Origin: Oscillatoria sp. SIO1A7
GTDB taxonomy: Bacteria; Cyanobacteriota; Cyanobacteriia; Cyanobacteriales; Laspinemataceae
Length of the DNA: 64,000 nt
Assembly (NCBI GenBank): GCA_010672965.1
Contig: JAAHFN010000031.1
Span: 40,051 to 104,050, forward strand
Reading direction: 5' to 3'
Position numbers and translations under genes: made by a program. The notes under the pieces are model-generated. The model was not told the origin of the DNA and did no database searches. It worked only from the letters and a program-made list of their open reading frames with translations. This document shows positions 8,627 to 18,108 of the stretch, one piece after another (positions within the stretch are counted from its first letter, which is position 1; each line of letters begins with the position of its first letter).

Positions 8627-9790
8627 GTGGAGATTGTAATTGGTCGGGGTAAAACAGCTCGCCGCGCTTATGGAATTGATGAAATTGCCCTAGTGCCGGG
8701 AACTAGGACACTGGATCCTAGCTTAGCGGACACGGAGTTCGAGCTAGCTGGCATCAAGCGAGAAATTCCCATTATTGCTAGTGCAATGGATGGAGTGGTG
8801 GATGTCCGCATGGCAGTGCTGCTTTCAGAGCTGGGCGCAATGGGGGTTCTGAACTTGGAAGGCATCCAAACCCGCTATGCGGACCCTAATCCAATTTTGG
8901 ATCGGATTGCATCTGTGAGCAATACCGAGTTTGTGACTCTGATGCAGGAACTATATGCAAAGCCGATCGCCCCAGATTTAATAGAACAGAGGATTGTCGA
9001 AATCAAGAACCTTGGGGGTATTGCGGCGGTCAGCGCTACCCCAGCAGGAGCCATCAAATACGGTGCGGTTGCAGCCAAAGCCGGTGCTGACTTGTTTTTC
9101 GTTCAGGCTACGGTCGTTTCCACCGCTTATCTTTCTCGGGAATCTGCTACACCTCTGGATTTGGCTCGATTCTGTGCAGAAATGCCAATCCCAGTTCTTT
9201 TAGGCAATTGCGTCACCTATGAAGTCACCCTCAATTTAATGAAGGCTGGCGCTGCTGGGATTTTGGTGGGAATTGGGCCGGGTGCTGCTTGCACCTCTCG
9301 CGGCGTCTTGGGCGTTGGGGTTCCCCAAGCCACTGCGGTAGCAGATTGCGCTGCAGCGAGGGATGATTATTACCGAGAAACGGGTAAATACATTCCGGTT
9401 ATTTCCGATGGGGGCATTATTACTGGGGGGGATATCTGCAAGTGCATTGCCTGTGGGGCTGATGCTGTAATGATTGGTTCCCCCATAGCCAGAGCGAAGG
9501 AAGCACCCGGGCGTGACTATCACTGGGGGATGGCCACTCCCAGCCCGGTTCTGCCTCGGGGTACTCGCATTCGGGTAGGCACCACCGGCACTTTAGAACA
9601 AATTCTACGAGGCCCTGCTCAATTGGACGATGGCACTCATAATTTATTAGGGGCCTTGAAAACGAGCATGGGTACTTTGGGAGCCAAGAATATTAAGGAG
9701 ATGCAGCAAGTTGAGGTGGCGATCGCCCCGTCTTTGCTCACGGAAGGGAAACTCTATCAGAAGGCACAGCACCTGGGAATGGGTAAGTAA
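8627..9790 (+). CDS. guaB3: GuaB3 family IMP dehydrogenase/GMP reductase-like enzyme
   Basis: 387 residues with a GTG start ([25 protein letters not shown], the usual family N-terminus). It lacks the CBS-domain insert of true IMP dehydrogenase, matching the shorter GuaB3 group. The phosphate-binding/active-site loop is GPGAACTSR with the catalytic Cys, and ISDGGI carries the ligand aspartate. The cyanobacterial GuaB3 group has been described as having GMP reductase activity (family knowledge from memory). Downstream comes Yfr1 and then trxA, a conserved order in cyanobacteria. Confidence 0.9.
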   Translation: MEIVIGRGKTARRAYGIDEIALVPGTRTLDPSLADTEFELAGIKREIPIIASAMDGVVDVRMAVLLSELGAMGVLNLEGIQTRYADPNPILDRIASVSNTEFVTLMQELYAKPIAPDLIEQRIVEIKNLGGIAAVSATPAGAIKYGAVAAKAGADLFFVQATVVSTAYLSRESATPLDLARFCAEMPIPVLLGNCVTYEVTLNLMKAGAAGILVGIGPGAACTSRGVLGVGVPQATAVADCAAARDDYYRETGKYIPVISDGGIITGGDICKCIACGADAVMIGSPIARAKEAPGRDYHWGMATPSPVLPRGTRIRVGTTGTLEQILRGPAQLDDGTHNLLGALKTSMGTLGAKNIKEMQQVEVAIAPSLLTEGKLYQKAQHLGMGK

Positions 9791-9857
9791 ATCTACTCAG
9801 TAATAAGTAAAATATAAAATTTTACTCCGAAAGTAGGCAGAAATGCAATCTTCTGTC

Positions 9858-9863
9858 TAAAAT
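9858..9863 (+). promoter_or_regulatory. Likely -10 element of yfr1
   Basis: TAAAAT sits about 7 bases before the expected 5' end of Yfr1 (about 9870). No convincing -35 box was found at 17 bp. Assignment depends on the Yfr1 call. Confidence 0.45.
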
Positions 9864-9869
9864 AGAAGC

Positions 9870-9943
9870 TAGCGGAGACGCATGTTTCCGTTCACTCCTC
9901 ACACCACACTCCGCCCGGACTTTATAGTTCGGGCGGTTCCTTT
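9870..9943 (+). ncRNA. yfr1: Yfr1 small regulatory RNA
   Basis: Three parts match the known Yfr1 architecture. A 5' hairpin has arms CGGAGAC (9873-9879) and GTTTCCG (9884-9890). The unpaired ultra-conserved motif ACTCCTCACACC follows (9894-9905). A terminator hairpin has arms CCGCCCGGA (9911-9919) and TTCGGGCGG (9928-9936), followed by TTCCTTT. Location between guaB3 and trxA is the conserved Yfr1 locus. In studied cyanobacteria Yfr1 pairs through the CUCCUCACAC motif with target mRNAs, for example outer-membrane porins. Ends are estimated. Confidence 0.9.
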
Positions 9944-10035
9944 AGGCATACATCCCAAAAACCAAAACAGACAGATTTGTTTCCAAGGTGGTATAATTGC
10001 CGATTGAGAAACGATTTAGAAAAGGATTACCAGGA

Positions 10036-10377
10036 ATGTCAACAACAAACGCAATTACAGACTCCACGTTTCAGCAGGAAGTTTTGGATAGCCCATTGCC
10101 GGTTCTGGTTGATTTTTGGGCTCCCTGGTGCGGTCCGTGCCGAATGGTAGCGCCGGTTGTCGACGAAATTGCCGAGCAATTCAAAGAACAAATAAAGGTT
10201 GTCAAGCTTAACACCGACGAAAATCCCAATACAGCCAGTCAATATGGGATCCGCAGCATTCCTACCTTGATGGTGTTCAAGGGGGGCCAACGAGTGGATA
10301 TGGTGGTGGGTGCAGTTCCTAAGACTACATTGGCAGAAACAATAGAAAAATATCTCAACGGTTCTGACGGAGCCTGA
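10036..10377 (+). CDS. trxA: Thioredoxin
   Basis: 113 residues from ATG 10036 ([16 protein letters not shown]); the longer frame adds 13 residues not seen in thioredoxins. The active site is [11 protein letters not shown] with redox cysteines 32 and 35, and [11 protein letters not shown] supplies the cis-proline. It is a cytosolic dithiol reductant of the m-type found in all cyanobacteria. Yfr1 ends about 90 bases upstream, so trxA probably has its own promoter in between. Confidence 0.95.
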   Translation: MSTTNAITDSTFQQEVLDSPLPVLVDFWAPWCGPCRMVAPVVDEIAEQFKEQIKVVKLNTDENPNTASQYGIRSIPTLMVFKGGQRVDMVVGAVPKTTLAETIEKYLNGSDGA

Positions 10378-10939
10378 AAACTGGGTTCTACCCTAGTGGC
10401 GAAATATCCGGAGTATTGATATCTCTAATTACCATCTATCCCAATCGCATCCTTGAAACTAAGGCATCAAGCCGGAATTCTCTGCGCTTAAATCAATTGC
10501 CTCTATTACTGTGTCTTGGATAAATTAAGGGGCTACACGCGGGGAAAAGGAAGGCGACGGGGAATGCGGAATAGTTTCTAACTTTCAAAACTACCTTGAC
10601 AGAATGCTAGCTTGGGCTTAATATTGCCTATACTCCAAAAGTCATAGCTCGCTCTATCCCGATCGACTCGATTTTACTCGACTCGATTATAAAGCGAGAC
10701 TAAAGATTTATACCTAATTATCCCGTTACGGTCAAGGAGAGGGCGGGTCTATGGTAAGCGACAGATGGAGAAGGGAAAATTGAGAAATCGATTCTCCTTT
10801 CTCCATTTTTTGCCCTCGTCAATTTTTGAATAAAAGTGACGCTTTCAAGTGAAGAAAAAACTTTATATGTAGCCAAGGGGTGCTTTTCGAGACTAGATTA
10901 TGGGTAAAATCGGAATGCTTTCCCAGTGGCAAAACCGAT
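10378..10939. other. Long 5' region of the LOG-family gene
   Basis: No gene seen. It holds a near-consensus promoter (10596-10624), which implies a leader of about 300 bases for the downstream gene. Within this leader, short direct repeats CGACTCGATT occur (about 10664-10688). Confidence 0.6.
10596..10624 (+). promoter_or_regulatory. Sigma-70-type promoter
   Basis: TTGACA (10596-10601), a 17-base spacer and TAATAT (10619-10624). This is the best housekeeping-type promoter noticed in the window. It points toward the LOG-family gene at 10940 and predicts transcription from about 10631. Confidence 0.65.
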
Positions 10940-12007
10940 ATGGCTAGTCTTTCGTCTCCGGATTCAAGTCGATCGCTCCAGGCTCAGGTGAAGGAATTAA
11001 TCAACCTACTGCCAACCTTGCAACATAAAAAATGGGTAGAGCGATCGCTCGCTACCCTGCTCGATATTGCTAGAGAGGAAATAGACCGCCTCGACTGGAA
11101 GATTCTGAGTGCCTCCTTGCAAGATATGCAAAGGGCATTCTATACCTTTTATCCCTACCGCTATGTGCGCAAAGTCACCATTTTTGGCTCTGCTCGCACA
11201 GCACCAGATAGATCGGAATACCTTATGGCTTTAGAATTCGCACGGCGGATGACCCAGTTGGGATTTATGGTTATCACTGGTGCGGGGGGTGGGATTATGC
11301 AGGCGGGAAATGAAGGCGCAGGAGCCACCCGCTCTTTCGGACTGAATATTCAGCTTCCCTTCGAACACGAGACGAATCCCTATATTCAGGGAGACCCAAA
11401 GCTGATTGACTTTAAATATTTTTTTACTCGCAAGCTATTTTTCCTGAAAGAAAGCGACGCGATCGCTCTGTTCCCAGGGGGCTTCGGTACTCAGGACGAA
11501 GCCTTTGAAACCTTGACCCTGGTTCAAACTGGCAAATACGGTCCTGCTCCCCTAGTCCTGATTGACTCCCCAGGAGGAGACTACTGGCAAGATTGGGATG
11601 CCTACATCCGCAAACACCTTCTAGGAAGGGACCTTATTAGTCCTGAAGATACTGGTCTTTACACTATTACTGACGATCTAGATGTTGCCTGCGACGCCAT
11701 AACTAACTTCTATCGCGTCTATCACTCCAGTCGTTACGTTGACAAGCAATTGGTCCTGCGTTTGAGATGCGAACTACAAGATGCGGCGGTAGAACAGCTC
11801 AATGCAGAGTTTAGCGATATCTTGGTCGAGGGACGAATTGTCAAAAGCGCGGCCCTACCAAAAGAACTTGGGGATGAAACCGCCGATTTGCCCCGTTTGG
11901 TTTTATACTTCAATCGGCGCGATGTTGGGCGCTTGTATCAATTGATTCGTCAAATCAACCAACTAGGTTGCGATGTACCAGAGTCGGCTCATCCCGAACA
12001 GAAGTAA
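10940..12007 (+). CDS. LOG-family (TIGR00730-like) nucleotide-processing protein, long form
   Basis: 355 residues from ATG 10940; a GTG 60 bases upstream in frame is an alternative. The core has the Rossmann motif ITGAGGGIMQAGNEGA and the signature FPGGFGTQDEAFE, the PGGxGTxxE motif of the LOG/lysine-decarboxylase-like family. Members such as plant LOG hydrolyse nucleoside 5'-monophosphates to release cytokinin bases. At about 355 residues it is longer than the usual 180-200, with about 90 extra N-terminal and a C-terminal extension. The exact substrate is unknown. Confidence 0.85.
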   Translation: MASLSSPDSSRSLQAQVKELINLLPTLQHKKWVERSLATLLDIAREEIDRLDWKILSASLQDMQRAFYTFYPYRYVRKVTIFGSARTAPDRSEYLMALEFARRMTQLGFMVITGAGGGIMQAGNEGAGATRSFGLNIQLPFEHETNPYIQGDPKLIDFKYFFTRKLFFLKESDAIALFPGGFGTQDEAFETLTLVQTGKYGPAPLVLIDSPGGDYWQDWDAYIRKHLLGRDLISPEDTGLYTITDDLDVACDAITNFYRVYHSSRYVDKQLVLRLRCELQDAAVEQLNAEFSDILVEGRIVKSAALPKELGDETADLPRLVLYFNRRDVGRLYQLIRQINQLGCDVPESAHPEQK

Positions 12008-12151
12008 TTTATTTATTGCCGGTCCGTAATAAAAAATTATTGGAGAATAAATTAGCCCCGGACAAGAAAAGCCTCCCACGGAGTATTGGTTGCATTTCCG
12101 ATTAATGTAACAATACTCTTAACGTGTATTTTATAAAAATTTAACCGGAGG

Positions 12152-12493
12152 ATGGCTAAAATTCAGTTTTCTAGGGGCGTTGATGAAAATGCAGTGCCAG
12201 ACGTGCGTCTGACTAAGGGTGCCGACGGTAGCACTGGGACGGCTACGTTTTATTTTGAAAGGCCAAAGGCCCTCGAAAAAGAGAGTACCGATGAGATTAC
12301 GGGAATGTATTTGATTGACGAAGATGTAGAATTGAGTACGCGAGACGTTAAAGCCAGATTCGTCAATGGCGAACCTGTGGGCATAGAAGCCCTCTATGTA
12401 ATGAGGTCGCCCCAAGAATGGGATCGCTTCATGCAGTTCATGGAACGCTATGCCGAACAAAATGGATTGGGCTTTAGCAAATCAAAATCTTGA
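12152..12493 (+). CDS. psb28: Photosystem II assembly protein Psb28
   Basis: 113 residues with hallmark stretches [37 protein letters not shown] and [19 protein letters not shown]. Psb28 is a soluble factor that binds PSII assembly intermediates (CP47/RC47) and is absent from mature complexes. The start codon is fixed by homology; oddly, GGAGG abuts the ATG with no spacer (CCGGAGGATG), which is shorter than a normal Shine-Dalgarno distance. Confidence 0.95.
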   Translation: MAKIQFSRGVDENAVPDVRLTKGADGSTGTATFYFERPKALEKESTDEITGMYLIDEDVELSTRDVKARFVNGEPVGIEALYVMRSPQEWDRFMQFMERYAEQNGLGFSKSKS

Positions 12494-12536
12494 TCTTTTC
12501 GGATCCATAGACCAAGCTCTATGGAGCCGATTTCAT

Positions 12537-12592
12537 AACCCAGTTATCTAGGAGTCATCTAGGGGTTTTCCCTACCGCCTAGATGGCTGGGT
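12537..12592 (+). terminator. Hairpin after psb28
   Basis: Arms AACCCAGTTATCTAGG (12537-12552) and CCTAGATGGCTGGGTT (12578-12592) pair with a few internal mismatches. It lies 44 bases past the psb28 stop and probably ends or stabilises the transcript. The U-run is weak. Confidence 0.5.
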
Positions 12593-12600
12593 TATTAAAT

Positions 12601-12693
12601 CTGGACTTACGCAAATTGGACGATATAATTAATTAATATCGCGATTGGTGCGCGGTGCGGCACCCTACAAATAGTATCTCTGCGTAAGTCCTG
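12601..12693. mobile_element. CAGGACTTACGCA miniature element, copy 1
   Basis: 93 bp with inverted ends CTGGACTTACGCA and TGCGTAAGTCCTG. The host sequence TAAAT is duplicated on both sides (12596-12600 and 12694-12698). No coding capacity. Confidence 0.85.
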
Positions 12694-12759
12694 TAAATAT
12701 AAAACTGGCTCTGCTGGCTCTGCTAGAAACGCCACAAATATGTTTGAGTTTTTCAGTCA

Positions 12760-13263
12760 ATGACACAAATACCTCATCCCGACTCGCCAGGTACGACCGT
12801 AAATTGCGCTGTAATTACTGTCAGCGATACCCGTACTTCCGAGAATGATACCAGCGGTCAATTGATTCAGCAGTTACTTGGGGAAGCGGGACATACATTA
12901 GCAGCCTATCGCATTCTCAAAGACGAACCAGTAGAAATTCGGGAGCAGTTAAAATTGCTCTGTGCCAGCGCGGATTTAGATGCCTTGATTTTTAATGGAG
13001 GCACGGGAATAGCTCCTAGGGATACTACCTATGATGCTATAGCAAGTTTGCTCGAAAAAACTCTGCCCGGGTTTGGGGAAGTTTTTCGCTGGCTGAGTTA
13101 TGAGGAAATTGGTTCGCGGGCGATCGCATCCCGAGCGATCGCTGGCGTTTATCGCTCTAAATTAGTTTTTTCGCTTCCGGGCTCTAGCAAAGCTGTCAAG
13201 CTGGCAATGGAAAAGCTTATTTTGCCAGAAGTGGTTCATCTAGTTAAGCAGCTACGCAAGTAA
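12760..13263 (+). CDS. moaB: MoaB/Mog-type molybdopterin adenylyltransferase
   Basis: 167 residues. [16 protein letters not shown] and [19 protein letters not shown] are the family signatures (TGGTG loop of the MoCF-binding domain), and [15 protein letters not shown] is the conserved C-terminal segment. The enzyme activates molybdopterin with ATP before molybdate insertion. MoaB and Mog cannot be separated reliably from sequence alone. Alone in its neighbourhood; the downstream gene converges on it. Confidence 0.88.
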   Translation: MTQIPHPDSPGTTVNCAVITVSDTRTSENDTSGQLIQQLLGEAGHTLAAYRILKDEPVEIREQLKLLCASADLDALIFNGGTGIAPRDTTYDAIASLLEKTLPGFGEVFRWLSYEEIGSRAIASRAIAGVYRSKLVFSLPGSSKAVKLAMEKLILPEVVHLVKQLRK

Positions 13264-13342
13264 AATCGCCACCTGTACGGGGGTGCTTGCGGGTCTGCTG
13301 CACGATGAAAATCTCGTTCGTCAGTTCGCGGCCTGTTCGCGG

Positions 13343-13364
13343 GGACAGGCGTTACCGCCTGTCC
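13343..13364. terminator. Hairpin between convergent moaB and DUF1822 genes
   Basis: Perfect 9-bp stem GGACAGGCG / CGCCTGTCC with loop TTAC. It lies between the two convergent stop codons and could serve both. It also resembles the dispersed GGACAGGCGGGACG repeat family, so repeat origin is possible. Confidence 0.5.
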
Positions 13365-13384
13365 TACGGGAGAACTGGGTTCTT

Positions 13385-14848
13385 TTAGATAATCAATTCT
13401 TCGCTAAAAATCGCCTTGCCCAGTACGAGTTTTACAGTACAAACATCGCCGCTTTCTCCGGTAAACTCCAGTTGAATCCAATTGTCGGCACTTCGGGCAT
13501 TTGCTTCCTGGAAAATATCTCCAGTTTCGTCCAGCACCAGCATTTGCAGATTAATAGGGAGACAGCTTTCATTGCCGGTAGGATAGGCCCGCAACTGAAC
13601 GTTAGTTTCGCCATTGGCTTCCGGCATCAAAGTTGCCACCAGAGCCACCGGGTTGCCATCAAACTCTGTTCCCAAATCTATCGTTTTCCCTCGGCGGACT
13701 GCAGCGCGAGGATTTCCCGGATCTATTTTGCTCAAACCGATCGCTGCAGCTCGGCGGAGTTCTCGCTCCTCGGCAGTGTTGGTTATTTCGCTTAGGGCAG
13801 CGATCGCAATAGGATTTCCTTTGGCAATTTGACCCAACAGCTCGATCGCCGGCAAGCGAGCGCCCTTATCGTTACTGGTTCGTAAAAGCTCCACTAATGC
13901 TGGAATTGCCTGGGGAATATCGTCAGTATCTTTGTTGTCATAGTCTTTGCCCAAATTGAAATTTTGTTCCCCCAAGACATTAGAAGGATATCTCCTTTTT
14001 CTGTGACTATAAGCAAGATCGGGTTGGATTGAATTGGCAAATATTTCTTCTATTGTCTGCCAACCCGCCCCCAAAATACCGAGCAATCGCTCCTGCACTG
14101 AAAGCTGCTCTTCTATCGATTGAGAAATACGCAATTGATAAAGACGCGATCGCCATTCTTCGTTTTCTAGCAGCGCCCCCCACTCGGCAAACGGAACTGC
14201 CAACCGAGGAAAAGTCAGATTGGGATTGCCCAGATACGATAGCAGCTCTTCGGCGCGTTGCCGGGTCAAAGCAGGCAAAGGCTGGATTGCCATTTTGCGA
14301 CTGCCCGCCAATTCCCGAGCCAGCAACATCATTAAAATATCTTCAACTAACGCATTGCGACTAATAGAGTAAGCCCGCTGGGCTGCATGGTATTCTCCAT
14401 ACTTTTTTAGTTGCCAATGGGTCGCGTATCCCCAGACCTCCATCCAGCAACTTTCTTCCTCTTCCTCCAGATTCACTTGCACTGCTAAATAATAGTCCGC
14501 TGCCAGCTCGGGAATATCTACCCATTCTTGGGGCACGAAAAAGGCAGGCTGTTGCGAGGTTTCGCTGGGAATTAACACTAACTTTGTTTGGCCGCACTCA
14601 AGCGCCGCCCCGGGCAGAAACTCCCGAAATTTAGGCGAATCGCGATCGGGTTTAGCGGGCTCGTCGATAGCTTCCTGAAGCCAAGGTATAAACGTATCCA
14701 GAGCAAGGCGAGCCAAATAGGCATTCCAGGCAACAGTATTACTAGAATAATGCCGATACTCTTGCTGGGCTTTTGCCTGGGTTGCTGCCGAGAAGCGCAA
14801 GCACAAAGAGTTGGGCTTCGCTATAGTTTTCTCGTTTCCATTAACCAT
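13385..14848 (-). CDS. DUF1822 family protein
   Basis: 487 residues. The N-terminal half (LCLRFSAATQAKAQQEY, FVPQEWVDIPELAADYYLAVQV, MEVWGYATH) matches DUF1822, a family seen almost only in cyanobacteria. Residues about 310-390 (IPALVELLRTSNDKGARL, AIELLGQIAKGN, AAIGLSKIDPGN) look like HEAT-type helical repeats. The C-terminal 90 residues look like a beta domain. DUF1822 genes are often near a sigma factor gene, as here. No catalytic motif is visible; function unknown. Confidence 0.8.
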   Translation of the reverse strand: MVNGNEKTIAKPNSLCLRFSAATQAKAQQEYRHYSSNTVAWNAYLARLALDTFIPWLQEAIDEPAKPDRDSPKFREFLPGAALECGQTKLVLIPSETSQQPAFFVPQEWVDIPELAADYYLAVQVNLEEEEESCWMEVWGYATHWQLKKYGEYHAAQRAYSISRNALVEDILMMLLARELAGSRKMAIQPLPALTRQRAEELLSYLGNPNLTFPRLAVPFAEWGALLENEEWRSRLYQLRISQSIEEQLSVQERLLGILGAGWQTIEEIFANSIQPDLAYSHRKRRYPSNVLGEQNFNLGKDYDNKDTDDIPQAIPALVELLRTSNDKGARLPAIELLGQIAKGNPIAIAALSEITNTAEERELRRAAAIGLSKIDPGNPRAAVRRGKTIDLGTEFDGNPVALVATLMPEANGETNVQLRAYPTGNESCLPINLQMLVLDETGDIFQEANARSADNWIQLEFTGESGDVCTVKLVLGKAIFSEELII

Positions 14849-14872
14849 TGTTTTACGCCATTAAAAGATGTA

Positions 14873-14920
14873 ATTGGGCATTGGGCATTGGGCATTGGGC
14901 ATTGGGCATTGGGCATTGGG
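14873..14920. repeat. ATTGGGC heptamer tandem repeat
   Basis: Six exact copies of ATTGGGC followed by a partial unit. Similar units recur at about 17127-17164, 17667-17708 and (as CCAATTC) 61809-61855. Confidence 0.9.
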
Positions 14921-15047
14921 AATGGGAGTGTGGGGTTTGGGGGAATGTAGGGAGGGGGTGGGAGGTGTGGGGGAGTATGGGGAAAGAATTTTGTTTAATT
15001 CTTCCCCACACCCTACACCCCACACCCTACACCCTACCTACCTACAC

Positions 15048-15245
15048 CTAACGTGCGAACTTGCTCTTGGGAGGTACGCCAGAAGGGCATTCTTTGTTGG
15101 CATTTTTGACCAACTCTTGCAGAGGAAAATCTGCTAGTGGAATGCGGGTTTCTGGGGCTTTCAAATTGCTGCGAGTACCGCTGCTTGCCAGAACGATAAA
15201 AAATGCGATCGCTATAGTAACGAGTTGCTCTAGTCTGCTGGTCAT
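15048..15245 (-). CDS. Small membrane-anchored or secreted hypothetical protein
   Basis: 65 residues. Residues 7-22 (QLVTIAIAFFIVLASS) form a hydrophobic segment consistent with a signal anchor. The tail is polar with one cysteine and a basic end (KSKFAR). It lies between the sigma factor gene and DUF1822 on the same strand. No family recognised, but the size and position argue for a real gene. Confidence 0.55.
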   Translation of the reverse strand: MTSRLEQLVTIAIAFFIVLASSGTRSNLKAPETRIPLADFPLQELVKNANKECPSGVPPKSKFAR

Positions 15246-15867
15246 AGTGAGTTGAGTCCTTTTTTTTATTGCAACTCCAAAGTATCCAGATCAACCTTCC
15301 AGAGCCAACTGACAAAGGTTAGCTCATCGTTAGCAAAACAATAACAGTAGGGCTAACAGATGTTATAGCACTACGCTAGTAAATTAAAACAATAAGGAAG
15401 TCCATTGTTTTGCTAATCAGGCGCTGGACGTAATCTGATTGCCTTAATTTACTATGCTAGTCTGATAGTATCGGGAGCATTTTAAATTTGTAGTCAATAA
15501 ATTTGGCTCAAAGTTCAGCGATGTTAGGAGTTGCCTCCGAACGATTCGCGCCTAGGAGACGCGAGCAAAGGAACTCTCCAGAAGTCAAATTCAAAATAGA
15601 ATGCTCCTTTATACTAATCATTTATGAGGCTGCGCTAAATAATCGGCTGTTTGTGATTCTCAATTCAAGACTTGGGATGCTTAGCGTATTTTATACATAT
15701 AGCGGTCAGCAGTCAGCGGTCAGCGGTCAGCTTATGCGCTACGTTTCGCTTATGCGCCAACGCGACATGAATGCGCAGATCGGCGAAGCGATCGCCCCTA
15801 CGAACTCTTTGTCCTAAGCCGCCTTAGTAGTGCAATAGTATCTACCTCAAAACTTAAAACTCAAAAC
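15246..15867. other. Gene-free spacer with a three-way-junction inverted repeat
   Basis: Contains the folded element at 15377-15454 and a GTCAGCG heptamer tract (about 15703-15731). A plus-strand frame of 104 codons (15503-15817) reads through repeats and is not called. Confidence 0.6.
15377..15454. ncRNA. Candidate structured RNA or element, three-way junction
   Basis: Outer stem TAGTAAATTAA (15377-15387) pairs perfectly with TTAATTTACTA (15444-15454). Inside are two hairpins: AACAAT/ATTGTT (15388-15393, 15404-15409) and AATCAG/CTGATT (15415-15420, 15435-15440). Because all stems are self-complementary, strand is undetermined. It would lie in the leader of the small gene ending at 15048 if that is transcribed from upstream. 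Confidence 0.4.
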
Positions 15868-17121
15868 TTAAAACTGAAAACTTTTTCTTTGTCCTCCTTT
15901 TTTTTTTCGCACCTGAACGGCCCATTTTTCGACCCAAGCGTTTATCTTTTTTTGGATCTTAGGCGGTAAATTTCCTAAGATAGAAATTAAGAGATTCCGC
16001 TGCAGCCAAGAATCGAGACATTTTTTTAACAAAGACTGCCTCGACTCGGAATCATATTCCTTTGCTGGCTGTTGCTCCACTAAGTCTATCGCTGCTGAGG
16101 AAAGATAGCCGATGCAATACTCTTTGAGAAAATCAACCACTTCGCTTTGTTGTTTTTTTGCCCAAGCGACGAACTGGCGATCGCTCTCTATATTTTGCCG
16201 CTCTTCCAACGTTTTCTTGTCCAATTCCAGATTTTCTTGCGCTTCTTCCAAAAACTCGGCCAGAACTTTTAGCATCAATTTAATCCTCAAATCTGTCAGC
16301 TTGCGGGATACGGTAGCCTGGTTAATTTGAATTTGATTCTCGCCGAGCAAAGCTGCAGTATTGGGTTGCTTCAGTTCCAAGCCATAGTTTAGCAGAGATA
16401 GAGTCCAGATATTGGCGCTATCGCGGTGCGGGTCGGCTGCAGCTTCTATGCGTTTCATCTCCCCACTGAGAACGGAATAAGCTCTATCTTGATAGTCTCG
16501 CCTAACCGAAAGTTCGCGATCGCTAAATTCCGTGGGCTCCAGCAAACCCGCTGCCTCTTCACTGGTAAAAGGTGCGATCGGCAAGTCTTGTCGCCTTTTT
16601 TTTTCGAGCCAATGTTTGAGATTTCGATACTGAATTTTTTTCAGATATTGCTTAGCGGCAATATCGGGATCGAAGTTTTGTAAAAGCTTGCTCGCCTCCT
16701 GCACCTCTTGCAAAGGAGAGAGACCCCGATCGAACAAGTCGTCCCATTCCCAACTGGGCAGTGATTCCGACTGTTGCGGGCTATTGATCCAATGAATCCA
16801 GACACTTCTAGCAACCCAAAAAGTGCTTTCCTGATAGTAGGCTACCAGATGCTGGCGAGCCCGGTCTCTTTCGGAGTCTGGCTGCGATTCATCTCGGAGA
16901 ATTTCCAGAAAATAATGGAGCCAAGCCTTCTCGCTCCAGCCTGGATTGCGGAGCAGCAATTGTTTGATATTTGAGGCTAATTTTGGGTCTGTAACCCAGC
17001 TAGAGCGACGGCGATTTACCGAACCCTCAAACATAAGAACTTCTGAAAACTTTCGCTGAATTCCCATCCGCCGCTCCGGCGGCCAAGGAACTTCGTTTTT
17101 AATCGTAAAAGAAGACATCAT
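15868..17121 (-). CDS. Divergent sigma-70-family RNA polymerase sigma factor
   Basis: About 417 residues. An upstream frame extension (to 17220) is encoded by ATTGGGC-type repeats, so I start at the ATG pair 17116-17121 (MMSSFTIKNEVPWPPE). The middle (SEKAWLHYFLEIL, ARQHLVAYYQESTFWVAR, FDRGLSPLQEVQEASKLLQNFDP, FSDRELSVRRDYQDRAYSVL) has region-2-like and linker features seen in divergent cyanobacterial sigma factors near DUF1822. The helix-turn-helix-like segment is LLGENQIQINQATVSRKLTDL. The basic tail ends KKKGGQRKSFQF. Sigma function is inferred from weak similarity. Confidence 0.65.
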   Translation of the reverse strand: MMSSFTIKNEVPWPPERRMGIQRKFSEVLMFEGSVNRRRSSWVTDPKLASNIKQLLLRNPGWSEKAWLHYFLEILRDESQPDSERDRARQHLVAYYQESTFWVARSVWIHWINSPQQSESLPSWEWDDLFDRGLSPLQEVQEASKLLQNFDPDIAAKQYLKKIQYRNLKHWLEKKRRQDLPIAPFTSEEAAGLLEPTEFSDRELSVRRDYQDRAYSVLSGEMKRIEAAADPHRDSANIWTLSLLNYGLELKQPNTAALLGENQIQINQATVSRKLTDLRIKLMLKVLAEFLEEAQENLELDKKTLEERQNIESDRQFVAWAKKQQSEVVDFLKEYCIGYLSSAAIDLVEQQPAKEYDSESRQSLLKKCLDSWLQRNLLISILGNLPPKIQKKINAWVEKWAVQVRKKKGGQRKSFQF

Positions 17122-18108
17122 AATAATTGGGAATTGGGCATGTTCGCATTGGGAATTGGGCATTGGAGACCGGGAGACCGGGGGAGCGATCGAGTCAAAA
17201 GTCATGCATTCAAAAGTCAAAAGCGAACAGTGAATAGCGATCGGGTGAACGAAGGTTGGGGGACTTGCGCAGCAAATTTATTACCAGTCATACAGTCGGA
17301 TTGACGAGTAGCACGCCCGCGCACCCGAAGAATCGGTACATTATAGCAGTAAGCTATCAGCTATCACTGCTCAGCAGTCAGCTAAAGTCTTGCCATACGG
17401 ACTCATGAGCGTTTTGTGACTGTCCTAAGCTGTCTTGGTAGTGCAATATCAACTTGCAAGTCTCTTGGTTTCTTCAATGCATGACCTTTGACTTTTGAAT
17501 GCATGACTTTTGAATGCATGACTTTCCCCATGTCCCCATGTCCCCATGTCCCCATGTCCGCTCTCCTGGTCCTCCACATTCATTGCCAGCCTTTATTACG
17601 ACTATTGGGGAGAGGCAAAAAAACTATGCACTATAGATGAAAAAATTTTTTTGCGATCGCCGCAGGGCATTGGGCATATTCGCATTGGGCATTGGGAATT
17701 GGGCATTGGGTCATAGCCGTAATAGCCCAAAGAAGAAGTCAGCAGTAGCCTTCAGCTTTTAGCTCTTAATGGACTAGGTGTGGCCCTCAATGCCCGATGT
17801 CCATTCTAAGTTAGGTCCGCCAGAAAAAGCGATCGTGATATCAAATCCGCTTCCGCTGTTCCATAAATCCCGTAGGGGCGGTGCCCCCGGGAGCGCCCTG
17901 GCCCCGGGAGCGTCTGGGGCGCTCCCGGGCGCACCGCCCCTACAAATTGTGACTGTTTAAGCGGATTTGGCGGATTCCAACTTTTTCTTTGGGTATTTAA
18001 CCGGACTTGATATTACTGCTAGAAAAACAAAACTTAAACCTCAAACTTATAAAGCTAAAAACTCCGGGGCGCTCGAACTTAAAACTTAAAACTTAAAACT
18101 TAAAACTC
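17122..18108. other. Large repeat-rich spacer
   Basis: No gene seen in nearly 1 kb. Contents are ATTGGGC units (17127-17164 and 17667-17708), CATGACTTTTGAATG tandem units (about 17480-17525), CCCCATGT tandem units (about 17526-17558), a GC-rich inverted repeat (17872-17943) and AACTTAAA units (18076-18107). Confidence 0.65.
17872..17943. repeat. GC-rich inverted repeat, GTAGGGGC...GCCCCTAC family
   Basis: Arms CGTAGGGGCGGTGCCCCCGG and its near complement ending GCCCCTAC, with nested GGGAGCG/CGCTCCC. Same family as 239-312 and 35254-35319, and followed by the same type of flank (AAATTGTGACTGTTTAA). Confidence 0.7.

Noticed and set aside
13283..14364. Plus-strand frames of 170 and 111 codons opposite DUF1822
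   Set aside because: Shadows of the DUF1822 gene, whose minus-strand frame matches a known family over its full length.
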